Source: Anabaena minutissima FACHB-250
GTDB lineage: Bacteria; Cyanobacteriota; Cyanobacteriia; Cyanobacteriales; Nostocaceae
DNA length: 64,000 nt
Reading direction: 5' to 3'
Assembly (NCBI RefSeq): GCF_014697125.1
Contig: NZ_JACJRG010000022.1
Coordinates: 1 to 64,000 of the forward strand
Shown: in pieces, positions 36,246 to 45,144 of the stretch
Position numbering within the stretch: position 1 is the first letter of the stretch
How the letters are laid out: every line of letters begins with the position of its first letter
Notes under the pieces: model-generated
Database searches by the model: none
Told to the model about the DNA's origin: nothing
Seen by the model: the letters and a program-made list of their open reading frames with translations, nothing else
Made by a program: the position numbers and the translations under genes

Positions 36246-36474
36246 ATTTTCACTTTTGAATTTTGATTTTTTTCTGTACGGTTATTGCGATCGCCACTGT
36301 TCATTAAACCGAACCTACAGCTATTTCACAGTGATCTAGTGTGTTAGTGAGGAAGCTTAAGATAAAGCTTTTGGAAATTAAAGATTGAACTAAAAATATA
36401 TTGCTGTGCTTTCAGCTATAAAGCTTTAAATTAGGCTGCCTTCATCTAAATAGTAGATTTTTAGAGGTGATATT

Positions 36475-36942
36475 ATGGCACTTGTTCGTTGGGAACCTTT
36501 CCGGGATATCGAACGCCTAGAACCATTCCGAGAAATTGATACTTTGCAACGGCAAATGAATCGCCTGATTGAAAGGTTAATGCCTACCGATGGCGGTGAA
36601 AGAATGGGATTTACATTCATGCCTGCTGCTGAACTTGAAGAAACAGACGATGCAATCCATCTCAAATTAGAAGTACCTGGTCTAGAATCCAAAGATATTA
36701 ATGTAGAAGCCACACCCGACTCAATTTTGATTAGCGGTGAACGCAAATCTGAAACCAAAACTGAAGAAGGTGGTATGACTCGTTCTGAATTTCGGTACGG
36801 TAGATTTCAAAGAGAAATACCTTTACCCTGTCAAGTTCAGAACGACAAAGTACAAGCTGAATACAAAAACGGCATTCTCCGCCTAAACCTGCCAAAAGCA
36901 GAATCCGAAAGACAAAAAGTTGTGAAAGTTAATCTCGGATAA
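36475..36942 (+). CDS. hspA: Small heat-shock protein (Hsp20/alpha-crystallin)
   Basis: Predicted ATP-independent holdase chaperone of 155 residues. The alpha-crystallin domain spans about 45-140, with hallmark segments LKLEVPGLESKDINVEA, ILISGERKSET and EYKNGILRLNLPKAE; the IxI-like tail is weak (VKVNLG). The ribosome site AGAGGTG lies just upstream of the ATG. It is followed by dnaK 163 bases later on the same strand, so the two heat-shock genes are linked, with a fold-back element between them. I see no CIRCE operator. Confidence 0.93.
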   Translation: MALVRWEPFRDIERLEPFREIDTLQRQMNRLIERLMPTDGGERMGFTFMPAAELEETDDAIHLKLEVPGLESKDINVEATPDSILISGERKSETKTEEGGMTRSEFRYGRFQREIPLPCQVQNDKVQAEYKNGILRLNLPKAESERQKVVKVNLG

Positions 36943-36945
36943 GAG

Positions 36946-36973
36946 TGAGTGCTGAGTGCTGAGTGCTGAGTGT
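36946..36973. repeat. Short tandem heptamer repeat (GTGCTGA)n
   Basis: Four tandem copies of GTGCTGA lie immediately after hspA. Confidence 0.9.
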
Positions 36974-36978
36974 AGTCC

Positions 36979-37060
36979 AGTAGGGTGTGTTATGCCGTAG
37001 GCTAACGCATCATCCTATATTTTCGGTGCGTTATTGACTTTAGTCCTAACGCACCCTACT
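36979..37060. promoter_or_regulatory. Inverted-repeat element between hspA and dnaK
   Basis: AGTAGGGTGTGTTA (36979-36992) pairs with TAACGCACCCTACT (37047-37060), with one wobble. An alternative nested stem, GGTGCGTTA (37025-37033) with TAACGCACC (37047-37055), uses the same right arm. The element resembles dispersed cyanobacterial repeats and lies 46 bases before dnaK. Confidence 0.6.
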
Positions 37061-37105
37061 TAATAATACCCCACACCCCTACACCCCTAAAGAGAGGTAA
37101 TTCTT

Positions 37106-38995
37106 ATGGCAAAAGTAGTTGGTATTGATTTAGGGACGACAAACTCTTGCGTTGCTGTTATGGAAGGGGGACAACCAGCCGTCATTGCCAATGCAGAGGG
37201 ACAACGAATTACTCCCTCTGTTGTTGCATATACCAAAACTGGTGAACGCTTGGTGGGTCAAATTGCCCGACGGCAAGCTGTGATGAACCCAGAAAACACC
37301 TTTTATTCTGTCAAACGCTTCATTGGGCGTAAATTTGATGAAGTTACCCATGAAGCCACAGAAGTTTCTTATCGAATCATGCGCGACAGTCAAGAGAATG
37401 TCAAATTAGACTGTCCCGCCGTAGGTAAACAATTTGCCCCTGAAGAAATTTCTGCCCAAGTTTTGCGGAAACTGGTAGATGATGCCAGCAAATATCTAGG
37501 AGAAAAAGTCACCCAAGCCGTAATTACAGTCCCAGCTTATTTCAATGATTCCCAACGCCAGGCTACCAAAGATGCCGGGAAAATAGCTGGTATAGAAGTT
37601 CTCCGCATTATTAACGAACCAACAGCCGCCGCCCTCGCTTATGGTTTGGATAAGAAGGAAAATGAAACTATCTTAGTATTTGACTTGGGTGGTGGAACTT
37701 TTGATGTTTCGATTTTGGAAGTAGGCGATGGCGTGTTTGAAGTTAAATCCACCAGTGGCGACACCCATTTAGGTGGTGACGACTTCGATAAAAAAATTGT
37801 CGATTGGCTAGCTAATGAATTTCGGGGTAATGAAGGTGTAGATTTGCGTAAAGACAAGCAAGCACTGCAAAGATTAACAGAAGCAGCCGAAAAAGCCAAA
37901 ATTGAACTTTCTAGTGCTACTCAAACCAATATTAATCTCCCCTTTATCACCGCTACTCAATCAGGGCCGAAACATCTAGACATGACCCTGACACGGGCTA
38001 AATTTGAGGAGATGTGTGCAGATTTGTTTGACCGTTGCCGCAAACCAGTACAACAAGCGTTGCAAGATGCTAGACTCTCCAATGCCCAACTTGATGAAAT
38101 TGTACTAGTTGGTGGTTCGACTCGGATTCCTGCGGTGCAAGGATTAGTCCGTCAGATAACGGGGAAAGATCCATGTCAAGGAGTTAACCCGGATGAAGTT
38201 GTAGCAGTTGGTGCAGCTATTCAAGCGGGTGTGCTATCAGGTGAAGTCAAAGATATCTTACTGTTGGATGTAACACCTTTGTCCTTGGGTGTAGAAACTC
38301 TGGGCGGCGTGATGACTAAGATTATTGAACGTAACACCACCATCCCGGTGAAAAAATCAGAAGTCTTTTCTACCGCCGTTGATGGGCAAACAAATGTAGA
38401 AATTCATGTTCTCCAAGGTGAACGTGAATTAGCTCAAAATAACAAAAGTTTGGGTAATTTCCGTTTAGATGGCATTCCCCCAGCACCTAGAGGTGTCCCA
38501 CAAGTTGAAGTAACTTTTGATATTGATGCCAATGGGATTCTCTCAGTGACAGCGAAAGACCGGGCAACTAACAAACAGCAGTCAATTTCGATCACAGGTG
38601 CTTCAACCTTAGATAAACGGGATGTGGAACAAATGGTGCGGGATGCAGAAGCTCACGCTGCTGAAGACCACAAACGCCGCGAACAAATAGACACCAAGAA
38701 CTTAGCCGACTCTTTAGTCTATCAAGCGGAAAAACAACTGCGAGATTTGGGTGATAAAGTTAGTGCCAGCGACAAGAGTCGAGTTGAAGGGCTAATAAAT
38801 GATTTACGAGAGGCGATTAACCAAGATAATTTTGATCGGATTAAATCTCTGACTAACGAGTTGCAACAAGCCCTCATGCAAGTTGGTAGTGCTGTTTACG
38901 CCCAAGCCGCAGGAACAACTTCGGGAGGTACACAGGGTGAACAAAGAGGTGACGGTGAAGATGTGATTGATGCTGACTTTGTAGAAAGTAAATAG
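37106..38995 (+). CDS. dnaK: Molecular chaperone DnaK
   Basis: Hsp70 chaperone of 629 residues, with the ATPase domain opening KVVGIDLGTTNSCVAVMEGG, phosphate motifs ILVFDLGGGTFDVSILEVG and EIVLVGGSTRIPAVQ, the linker DILLLDVTPLSLGVETLGG and the substrate-binding domain after it. The C terminus ends in an acidic DADFVESK, akin to the EEVD-like end of cyanobacterial DnaK2-type proteins. The ribosome site AGAGAGGTAA precedes the ATG. It lies directly after hspA, without dnaJ or grpE nearby. Confidence 0.97.
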   Translation: MAKVVGIDLGTTNSCVAVMEGGQPAVIANAEGQRITPSVVAYTKTGERLVGQIARRQAVMNPENTFYSVKRFIGRKFDEVTHEATEVSYRIMRDSQENVKLDCPAVGKQFAPEEISAQVLRKLVDDASKYLGEKVTQAVITVPAYFNDSQRQATKDAGKIAGIEVLRIINEPTAAALAYGLDKKENETILVFDLGGGTFDVSILEVGDGVFEVKSTSGDTHLGGDDFDKKIVDWLANEFRGNEGVDLRKDKQALQRLTEAAEKAKIELSSATQTNINLPFITATQSGPKHLDMTLTRAKFEEMCADLFDRCRKPVQQALQDARLSNAQLDEIVLVGGSTRIPAVQGLVRQITGKDPCQGVNPDEVVAVGAAIQAGVLSGEVKDILLLDVTPLSLGVETLGGVMTKIIERNTTIPVKKSEVFSTAVDGQTNVEIHVLQGERELAQNNKSLGNFRLDGIPPAPRGVPQVEVTFDIDANGILSVTAKDRATNKQQSISITGASTLDKRDVEQMVRDAEAHAAEDHKRREQIDTKNLADSLVYQAEKQLRDLGDKVSASDKSRVEGLINDLREAINQDNFDRIKSLTNELQQALMQVGSAVYAQAAGTTSGGTQGEQRGDGEDVIDADFVESK

Positions 38996-39518
38996 TCGCA
39001 GGTAAGTTTTGTTAATGAGATAGTTGAGGCACAAGCAATCATCGTTTGTGCCTTTTCAAGATTAATTTGATATTTAAAGCAGATTACTATATAGAGTTTT
39101 TATACACCCATATTCCCCAACTCTTTTCACTAAAGAATCTGACTCTTAGAATAGAAAGGTAATTTTTGATTACATCCTACTGTAGGCATAAAACTTGATA
39201 ATGAAAAGTACAATGTGGACACTACAGTTAGTTTGTTATAAATCTTCGTAAAGAAAGTGTTCAAATCAATGGTATGTAAATTTTTCGTGTTTAATAAGCC
39301 AAAAATAGGGCAGTAAATAGTACCTAGATGTTGATAATGAACTATATGCTAATAAGACAACCAATAGATTTCTCCTGGTTTCTACTATGCCAACTTTGCA
39401 TCTAGTGTTTTACACAAAATTGCTGATTTGAATCAAGCAGATAACTAAACACACACGGATCTCAGTTTGTTTGCTTGAATAGCTATATTGATAGAATTGC
39501 AATTCCACTTTTTTGATT
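38996..39518. other. Intergenic region after dnaK
   Basis: Apart from the dnaK terminator (39027-39056), this 0.5-kb region is AT-rich with no ORF of coding character. It should contain the promoter of the zinc-ribbon gene. No repeat or RNA gene is recognised. Confidence 0.45.
39027..39056 (+). terminator. dnaK terminator
   Basis: GGCACAA (39028-39034) pairs with TTGTGCC (39046-39052), then TTTT, 32 bases after the dnaK stop. Confidence 0.8.
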
Positions 39519-39764
39519 ATGACCAGTAAGCTAATTGATGTTAGGGAATATACTGTCAAAGCTCATCAAAGGCTGATTCACACGCGCGTTTTTAATTTTG
39601 TCTGTAAAGAGTGTAACGAAGCTACAAACCGCGAGACTTTTGGCCCCCGTCCTTTATATTGTGAGAGATGTCGCCCGCCACAAGCACCGAAAAAATCTCA
39701 GCAGCCATCTCACAAGGCTAAACCTCGACCAATGTCTTATAAAAGTGATACCGATTTGGGTTGA
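39519..39764 (+). CDS. Small zinc-ribbon protein
   Basis: An 81-residue basic protein. Four cysteines in the pattern CKEC (about 29-32) and CERC (about 48-51) probably bind one zinc ion. The C-terminal third is rich in Pro, Lys and Ser (APKKSQQPSHKAKPRP). The ATG at 39519 is used; a TTG two codons earlier also opens the frame. It precedes the duplicated-domain protein by 11 bases and is probably co-transcribed with it. Its size and fold suggest nucleic-acid or protein binding; no specific family is recognised. Confidence 0.75.
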   Translation: MTSKLIDVREYTVKAHQRLIHTRVFNFVCKECNEATNRETFGPRPLYCERCRPPQAPKKSQQPSHKAKPRPMSYKSDTDLG

Positions 39765-39775
39765 CGTGAAACTAC

Positions 39776-40786
39776 ATGATGAATACTCAATTGCATTTAG
39801 AACCCCCTCCTCAAGACTTCCTCTCTCCGTTGTTGGAACTACGAGACTACTATGCTCACCTTGTAGAAGAGTACGAAACTTTGTATACACAGGCGCGATC
39901 GCAACTTGACCATGTACAGGCTTTGTTATCTACTTGGTCTGCGGACAAAGATACAAACGGCCAAGTTGCAACTCTAGAAGCTGTTCAAGAAGTATCTACC
40001 CATCCCCAGGATGAGTCTTTGTTATCTTTGTCTGATAGTGTTTCCCCTACTGCTATTAAATTGGTAGAGTCTAGCCAAGCTGACATCAAAAGTTCAGATC
40101 GTTTAGAACTCAAGGATGATACTACTAAGGTTGCAGAGCATAATGAGCCTCCAGCTACAAAGATATCAGCAGAAAGCATTAAGGGAATTGATTTCCCCAT
40201 GCTACCTGAGTATCAATCTATGAGTCGGATGGAAGCTATTTCCAAGCTATTGCAAGAACATCTTGGTGCTGTCTGTCATATAGATTTTGTGGTGCGATCG
40301 CTCTATGGTGAGTTAGATCCACACATTTTTAAGGTAGTTAAAGGTCGAGTCCAATCTTCTCTTACCCAAGGTAGAGAACGACAGGCCTGGTTTGGTATAC
40401 CTGACGAACCTGGTTGTTACACCCTAGACTTAAGTTTGGTAACTTCAAATCGCACTAATACTTACTCTCGCAATGGTAAAAGTAGGAAGAAGCCAGCTTT
40501 AGTTGTACCGAAGACTAAAATTGTTCCTATGTTGAAAGCCTATGAAGGTCAATTTTTAATTGATGCACTTACCTCTTTCTTTCGACACAATCCAGGGAAA
40601 GTTTTTAGTGTGGCGGAAGTGATCACAGGACTTTATGGAGACATCGATGCTGATGATCACAGAGAAGTTAAAAGCAAGGTATTAAATGAATTATCTCGCG
40701 GTTATCGCATAGGGAGATTCGACAGAATACCTAAAAAAGTTGGCTTTTATACTTTGGATTTGGAGTTAGCCGCCAGTTCGGGGTGA
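39776..40786 (+). CDS. Protein with duplicated C-terminal domain
   Basis: A 336-residue cytosolic protein of unknown function. Residues 1-70 include a predicted helical or coiled-coil segment (LLELRDYYAHLVEEYETLYT), followed by an acidic linker (about 70-140). The C-terminal part has two copies of one domain, about 149-222 and 252-334: each ends in a matching motif, GCYTLDLSLV in the first and GFYTLDLELA in the second, with SLYGELDPHIFKVVKGRV aligned to GLYGDIDADDHREVKSKV. The pattern resembles a winged helix-turn-helix. It follows the zinc-ribbon gene after 11 bases. Confidence 0.75.
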   Translation: MMNTQLHLEPPPQDFLSPLLELRDYYAHLVEEYETLYTQARSQLDHVQALLSTWSADKDTNGQVATLEAVQEVSTHPQDESLLSLSDSVSPTAIKLVESSQADIKSSDRLELKDDTTKVAEHNEPPATKISAESIKGIDFPMLPEYQSMSRMEAISKLLQEHLGAVCHIDFVVRSLYGELDPHIFKVVKGRVQSSLTQGRERQAWFGIPDEPGCYTLDLSLVTSNRTNTYSRNGKSRKKPALVVPKTKIVPMLKAYEGQFLIDALTSFFRHNPGKVFSVAEVITGLYGDIDADDHREVKSKVLNELSRGYRIGRFDRIPKKVGFYTLDLELAASSG

Positions 40787-40807
40787 GGGAATTGAGAATG
40801 AACGACT

Positions 40808-40836
40808 GTAGAGATGTTGCATTGCAATGTCTCTAC
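40808..40836. repeat. Palindromic repeat GTAGAGA...TCTCTAC
   Basis: GTAGAGATGTTGC and GCAATGTCTCTAC fold back with two wobbles. It is a dispersed element typical of cyanobacteria and lies between convergent genes, where it could also act as a terminator. Confidence 0.65.
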
Positions 40837-40866
40837 CCCCCATAACATTAAGCGTATTACTTTGTC

Positions 40867-40920
40867 TCCCTGTCACCTGTCACCTGTCACCTGTCCCCTG
40901 TCCCCTGTCCCCTGTCCCCT
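40867..40920. repeat. Short tandem heptamer repeats reaching into glpK stop
   Basis: Runs of TGTCACC then TGTCCCC continue to the glpK stop codon region; the last bases of the glpK reading frame touch the repeat. Confidence 0.9.
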
Positions 40921-42436
40921 ACTCTACCCACCCTAAAGTCCGTTTAACGGCTTTTTGCCAAGAGGCGAAGTTGGCTGTGGCGTGATGTCTTCCTTCCCCT
41001 GGCTCAAATATGCGGTCAATTTCTCTTTGCTTTACGAGTTCTGCATAACTATCCCAAAATCCTACAGCTAAACCGGCGGCAAAGGCTGCACCAAGGACTG
41101 TGGTATCGCGCATGGTGGGGCGTTCTACAGGAATCCCCAACACATCCGCTTGGAATTGCATCAGAAAATTATTCTCGCAAGCACCGCCATCCACAATTAA
41201 ACGCTGCATGGGATGACGACTAGAGGCGTTGATTGCTTGTACTACTTCTAGCACTTGATAAGCGATCGCCTCCAACACAGCCCGGACTAAATGCTGGGGT
41301 TGAACACTGGCGGTAATGCCAAAAAATGCGCCTCTGGCGGTCATATCCCAGTAGGGTGCGCCTAATCCACTAAAGGCTGGGACAAAATAAACTCCACCGT
41401 TATCTGATACTTGTTGCGCCATCGCCGCAGTGTCCGCCGCAGTTTTAATCAATTTGATGCCATCGCGCAACCATTGGATACAAGCCCCACTAGTGAACAT
41501 ACTGCCTTCCAGGGCATAGCCTACATTTAAGTGATGGCTGGAATTTAATTGTGTCCATGCCAATGTAGAAATCAGTTGATTTGAAGAGCGCACAATCTCA
41601 TCACCAGTGTGAGCTACTAAAAAACTACCAGTACCATAGGTACACTTCATCAAGCCGGGGCGATCGCAGCCATGACCAAATAAAGCTGCTTGTTGATCAC
41701 CTAAAATAGCAGTGATGGGGATAGCTGCACCGAGTAATTCAGCATCAGTCACGCCAAATTCCCCTAAACTTGGTTGAATTTTCGGCAAAATATGTGCTGG
41801 AATCTGGAGAATATCTATTAATCTCTCATCCCACTCGCAGGTTTTGAGATTCATCAACATTGTCCGGCTAGCGTTGCTGTGGTCAGTGGCGTGGACTTTT
41901 CCACCTGTAAGATTCCACAGCACCCAACTATCAATAGTACCTGCAAGGACATTATGCAAGTCAATGCCTGTAAGATTATCCAAGAGCCATCTAAGTTTAG
42001 TAGCCGAGAAATAAGCATCGATGACTAAACCAGTGCGATCGTATATTTCCTGAGCATAACCTTGCTCTTTTAATTGATTACACAGAGGAGCAGTGCGGCG
42101 GTCTTGCCAAACAATGGCTTTATGGAGTGGTTTACCTGTCGTTTTATCCCAGAGTAAGCAGGTTTCTCGTTGTACAGTCAGACCAATAGCTGCAATTGCC
42201 GATGGTGTAATTTGAGACTGAGACATTGCAGTTTTCATCACCCAGCAAGTATCCCGCCAAATTTCTTCAGCGTCATGTTCCAACCATCCCGGCTGGGGAT
42301 AATATTGTGTCAGTTCCTTATATGCCTGTCCCACAATTTTACCGTCAGCGTTAAAAATAAAAGCGCGGTTTCCTGTCGTACCCAAATCCAACGCTAAAAT
42401 ATAGCCGGATGATGATGTGCTGCCCAATGTCTGCAT
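40919..42436 (-). CDS. glpK: Glycerol kinase
   Basis: FGGY-family kinase phosphorylating glycerol with ATP to glycerol-3-phosphate, about 505 residues. Motifs include LALDLGTTGNRAFIFNADG, IVWQDRRTAPLCNQL, GDQQAALFGHGCDRPGLMKC and LEAIAYQVLEVVQAIN with IVDGGACENNFLMQFQAD. I chose the ATG at 42436 (MQTLGSTSS), which matches the usual family length; the frame extends 26 codons further upstream without homologous character. The gene follows tkt on the same strand, with a terminator between, so it is probably transcribed separately. Confidence 0.93.
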   Translation of the reverse strand: MQTLGSTSSSGYILALDLGTTGNRAFIFNADGKIVGQAYKELTQYYPQPGWLEHDAEEIWRDTCWVMKTAMSQSQITPSAIAAIGLTVQRETCLLWDKTTGKPLHKAIVWQDRRTAPLCNQLKEQGYAQEIYDRTGLVIDAYFSATKLRWLLDNLTGIDLHNVLAGTIDSWVLWNLTGGKVHATDHSNASRTMLMNLKTCEWDERLIDILQIPAHILPKIQPSLGEFGVTDAELLGAAIPITAILGDQQAALFGHGCDRPGLMKCTYGTGSFLVAHTGDEIVRSSNQLISTLAWTQLNSSHHLNVGYALEGSMFTSGACIQWLRDGIKLIKTAADTAAMAQQVSDNGGVYFVPAFSGLGAPYWDMTARGAFFGITASVQPQHLVRAVLEAIAYQVLEVVQAINASSRHPMQRLIVDGGACENNFLMQFQADVLGIPVERPTMRDTTVLGAAFAAGLAVGFWDSYAELVKQREIDRIFEPGEGRHHATANFASWQKAVKRTLGWVE

Positions 42437-42481
42437 AGCCCCAATTATATAATTCTGACTTTTCTTTTCACCCCTCGGTGT

Positions 42482-42508
42482 AAAAAAAAGGTGGACAAAA
42501 TGCCCACC
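42482..42508 (-). terminator. Rho-independent terminator of tkt
   Basis: Read on the minus strand, GGTGGGCATTTTGTCCACC is followed by eight T residues. It lies 30 bases past the tkt stop. Confidence 0.8.
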
Positions 42509-42537
42509 CCCCAAGCTAAGAGAATATTCCGTTCCTA

Positions 42538-44550
42538 TTAACCCAACAATTTTTTAGCTGTAGTTAACACATTATCAACGCTAAAGCCAAATTTCTCTAA
42601 ACAAACGCCGCCGGGAGCAGAAGCACCAAAGCGGTCAATTGTCACAGTATCGCCTTCACTACCAATATATTTGTGCCAACCGAAGCTACTAGCAGCTTCT
42701 ACAGCCAAACGCTTGGTGACAGCTTTAGGTAGAACAGATTCTTTGTAAGCTGCATCTTGTGCTTCAAATAAATCCCAAGCACTCAACGAAACTACACGGA
42801 CTTTCTTACCTTCGGCTGCAAGTTTCTCAGCTGCGGTGACACAGAGGTTCAACTCTGAACCAGTACCAATCAGGATGATATCGGGTGTACCATCGCACTC
42901 TACTACTACATATCCACCCTTAGCTACACCTTCAATTGATGTACCGGCTAAGTTGGGGACATTTTGACGGGTGAACGCCAACAAAGTAGGAGCGTTATTC
43001 TTCGCTCTTTCAATTGCGACTTTGTAAGCACCAGAGGTTTCGTTACCATCGGCGGGGCGAATCACTGTCAGGTTAGGAATCGCGCGTAAAGAAGCCAGAG
43101 TTTCGATAGGTTGGTGGGTTGGGCCGTCTTCACCTTGTCCGATGGAGTCGTGAGTCATCACCCAAATCGAGCCAGCTAGAGACAGGGCAGATAAGCGGAT
43201 AGCAGCCCGCATATAATCGGTGAAGATTAAGAAGGTCGCACCGTAGGGAATTAAACCTGAACTGTGCAACGCCATCCCATTACAGATTGCGCCCATACCA
43301 TGTTCCCGCACACCAAAGTGAATGTTGGGGTTTTGGTATTGTCCTTTTTGGAAATCGCCCTTACCTTTGATTTCGGTCAGGTTGGAGTGGGTTAAGTCAG
43401 CTGAACCACCAATGAGTTCAGGTAAAACCGCCGCCAACTTATTGAGACAGGTTTCTGAGTGCTTCCGGGTGGGTAATCCTTTGTCTTCGGGGGTGTAGGT
43501 AGGTAGTACCTTATCCCAACCGTCAGCTAGTTTACCGCTTAGATAACGCTCAAATTCAGCCGCTTCTTGGGGATACTTCGCTTTGTAATCAGCAAAAGTC
43601 TTGTTCCATTCAGATTCGTAGCCTGCACCGCGTTCTACGGCTTTGCGGGTATGGTTGAGGACATCTTGAGGAATGACAAATGGTTCATGTTCCCAACCCA
43701 AATTTTTGCGGGTTAATGCTACTTCGTCTCCACCCAAAGCTGCACCGTGAATACCAGCCGTATTAGATTTATTGGGAGAACCGTAACCGATAATAGTTGT
43801 CACCTTAATCATGGTGGGTTTATCGGTGACAGCTTTCGCTTCTTCAATAGCTTTGTGAATTGCGTCTAAATCGGTGTTACCATTTTCAACGTGCAGGACG
43901 TGCCAGCCGTAAGCTTCAAACCGCTTAGAAACATCTTCGGTAAAGGCAACATCTGTAGAACCATCAATAGAGATGTGGTTATCGTCGTACAGAGCGATGA
44001 GTTTACCTAAACCCAAGTGTCCAGCGAAGGAAGCAGCTTCACCGGAAACGCCTTCCATGTTGCAACCGTCACCTAAAATTACGTAGGTGTAATGGTCTAC
44101 AATTTTAGCATCAGGTTTGTTGAATTTAGCTGCGAGGTGAGCTTCTGCGATCGCTAAACCCACACCATTGGCAATACCTTGACCTAGGGGGCCAGTAGTG
44201 ACTTCTACGCCTGCGGTCATGAAGTTTTCAGGGTGTCCGGGGGTTTTGGATTCCCACTGCCGGAATTGCTTAATATCTTCAATGCTGACGCTATCGTAGC
44301 CTGTCAGATAGAGCAGGGCATACTGCAACATCGAACCGTGACCGGCAGACAGAACAAAGCGATCGCGGTTAAACCACTTGGGGTTTTTGGGGTTAAACCG
44401 CATAAAGCGGTCCCAGAGTACGAAAGCCATCGGAGCTGCGCCCATCGGCAGTCCTGGGTGTCCCGATTTTGCCTTTTCTATAGCATCAACAGCCAAGAAA
44501 CGGATCGAATTAATACAAAGTTCTTCGAGGGATTGGGTTGCAACAGCCAT
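42538..44550 (-). CDS. tkt: Transketolase
   Basis: Thiamine-diphosphate enzyme of the Calvin and pentose-phosphate cycles, moving two-carbon units between sugar phosphates. The 670-residue product has the substrate loop KAKSGHPGLPMGAAPMA, the thiamine-diphosphate motif GDGCNMEGVSGEAASF, GIHGAALGGDEVALTRKN and the C-terminal half with THDSIGQGEDGPTHQPIE. Length is normal. Alone in its unit with its own terminator. Confidence 0.96.
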   Translation of the reverse strand: MAVATQSLEELCINSIRFLAVDAIEKAKSGHPGLPMGAAPMAFVLWDRFMRFNPKNPKWFNRDRFVLSAGHGSMLQYALLYLTGYDSVSIEDIKQFRQWESKTPGHPENFMTAGVEVTTGPLGQGIANGVGLAIAEAHLAAKFNKPDAKIVDHYTYVILGDGCNMEGVSGEAASFAGHLGLGKLIALYDDNHISIDGSTDVAFTEDVSKRFEAYGWHVLHVENGNTDLDAIHKAIEEAKAVTDKPTMIKVTTIIGYGSPNKSNTAGIHGAALGGDEVALTRKNLGWEHEPFVIPQDVLNHTRKAVERGAGYESEWNKTFADYKAKYPQEAAEFERYLSGKLADGWDKVLPTYTPEDKGLPTRKHSETCLNKLAAVLPELIGGSADLTHSNLTEIKGKGDFQKGQYQNPNIHFGVREHGMGAICNGMALHSSGLIPYGATFLIFTDYMRAAIRLSALSLAGSIWVMTHDSIGQGEDGPTHQPIETLASLRAIPNLTVIRPADGNETSGAYKVAIERAKNNAPTLLAFTRQNVPNLAGTSIEGVAKGGYVVVECDGTPDIILIGTGSELNLCVTAAEKLAAEGKKVRVVSLSAWDLFEAQDAAYKESVLPKAVTKRLAVEAASSFGWHKYIGSEGDTVTIDRFGASAPGGVCLEKFGFSVDNVLTTAKKLLG

Positions 44551-45144
44551 AATCTATATATTTTTAACGACGGGTTAGTACTCTTGGAGCTACTCTTAAC
44601 GGGGTAGTTTTTAACAGTTATCAGTGATCAATGATCGGTTATCAGCAGTAAATTTTATGTTGATAACTGTTGACTGTTAACTGTTAACTGATGGAAGTTC
44701 CCCTACAGTATCATCATCCCATTCCCAATTGTGCATGGACAAGCGGGGTATCCTGAGTTTCTGGTAATTAATCAAGCCAAAAACCAGGTCAACTTGAACC
44801 CTTGGCTGATTGGGGAATGACATTTACGATACTGTTGTGTTTTGATTACGGGATAGCCGACATAGATAATGATTTCAGCTTCTCAGTAAGAATGGAAAAC
44901 TTGAAAGTCAAGAAGAAGAATTCAGAACTCAGGAATCAGGATGCAGAATAGAAAAATTCAAGATTTCTGAACTTTGGATTCTGGATTCTTCATTCATGTT
45001 TTAGATTATGAGCAAGTCGATTACTCACATTATCTCCTAATTTTTGAACTATTCTGTCCCCTGAATTCTATTTTGAGTGCTGTTAGCGGTAGCATGGCGT
45101 TTAGCCGGTGCTGAGTCAGGACTTTTGACTTCCGCGTAGCGGAG
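44551..45144. other. Repeat-bearing intergenic region between fabF and tkt
   Basis: Between tkt and fabF, both minus strand. It contains TTAACTGT/TGATAACTGT repeats (about 44660-44695) and the 27-base module plus GTGCTGA units at 45075-45115. It should hold the tkt promoter. No ORF is called. Confidence 0.5.
45082..45108. repeat. 27-base module, copy 2
   Basis: Same as 10907-10933 except for two bases in the centre (GCATGG in place of GCGCGG), flanked by GTGCTGA units. Confidence 0.85.

Noticed and set aside
36300..36474. CIRCE heat-shock operator before hspA
   Set aside because: I looked for the TTAGCACTC-N9-GAGTGCTAA inverted repeat and found none; the GAGTGCTGA units after hspA are the heptamer repeat.
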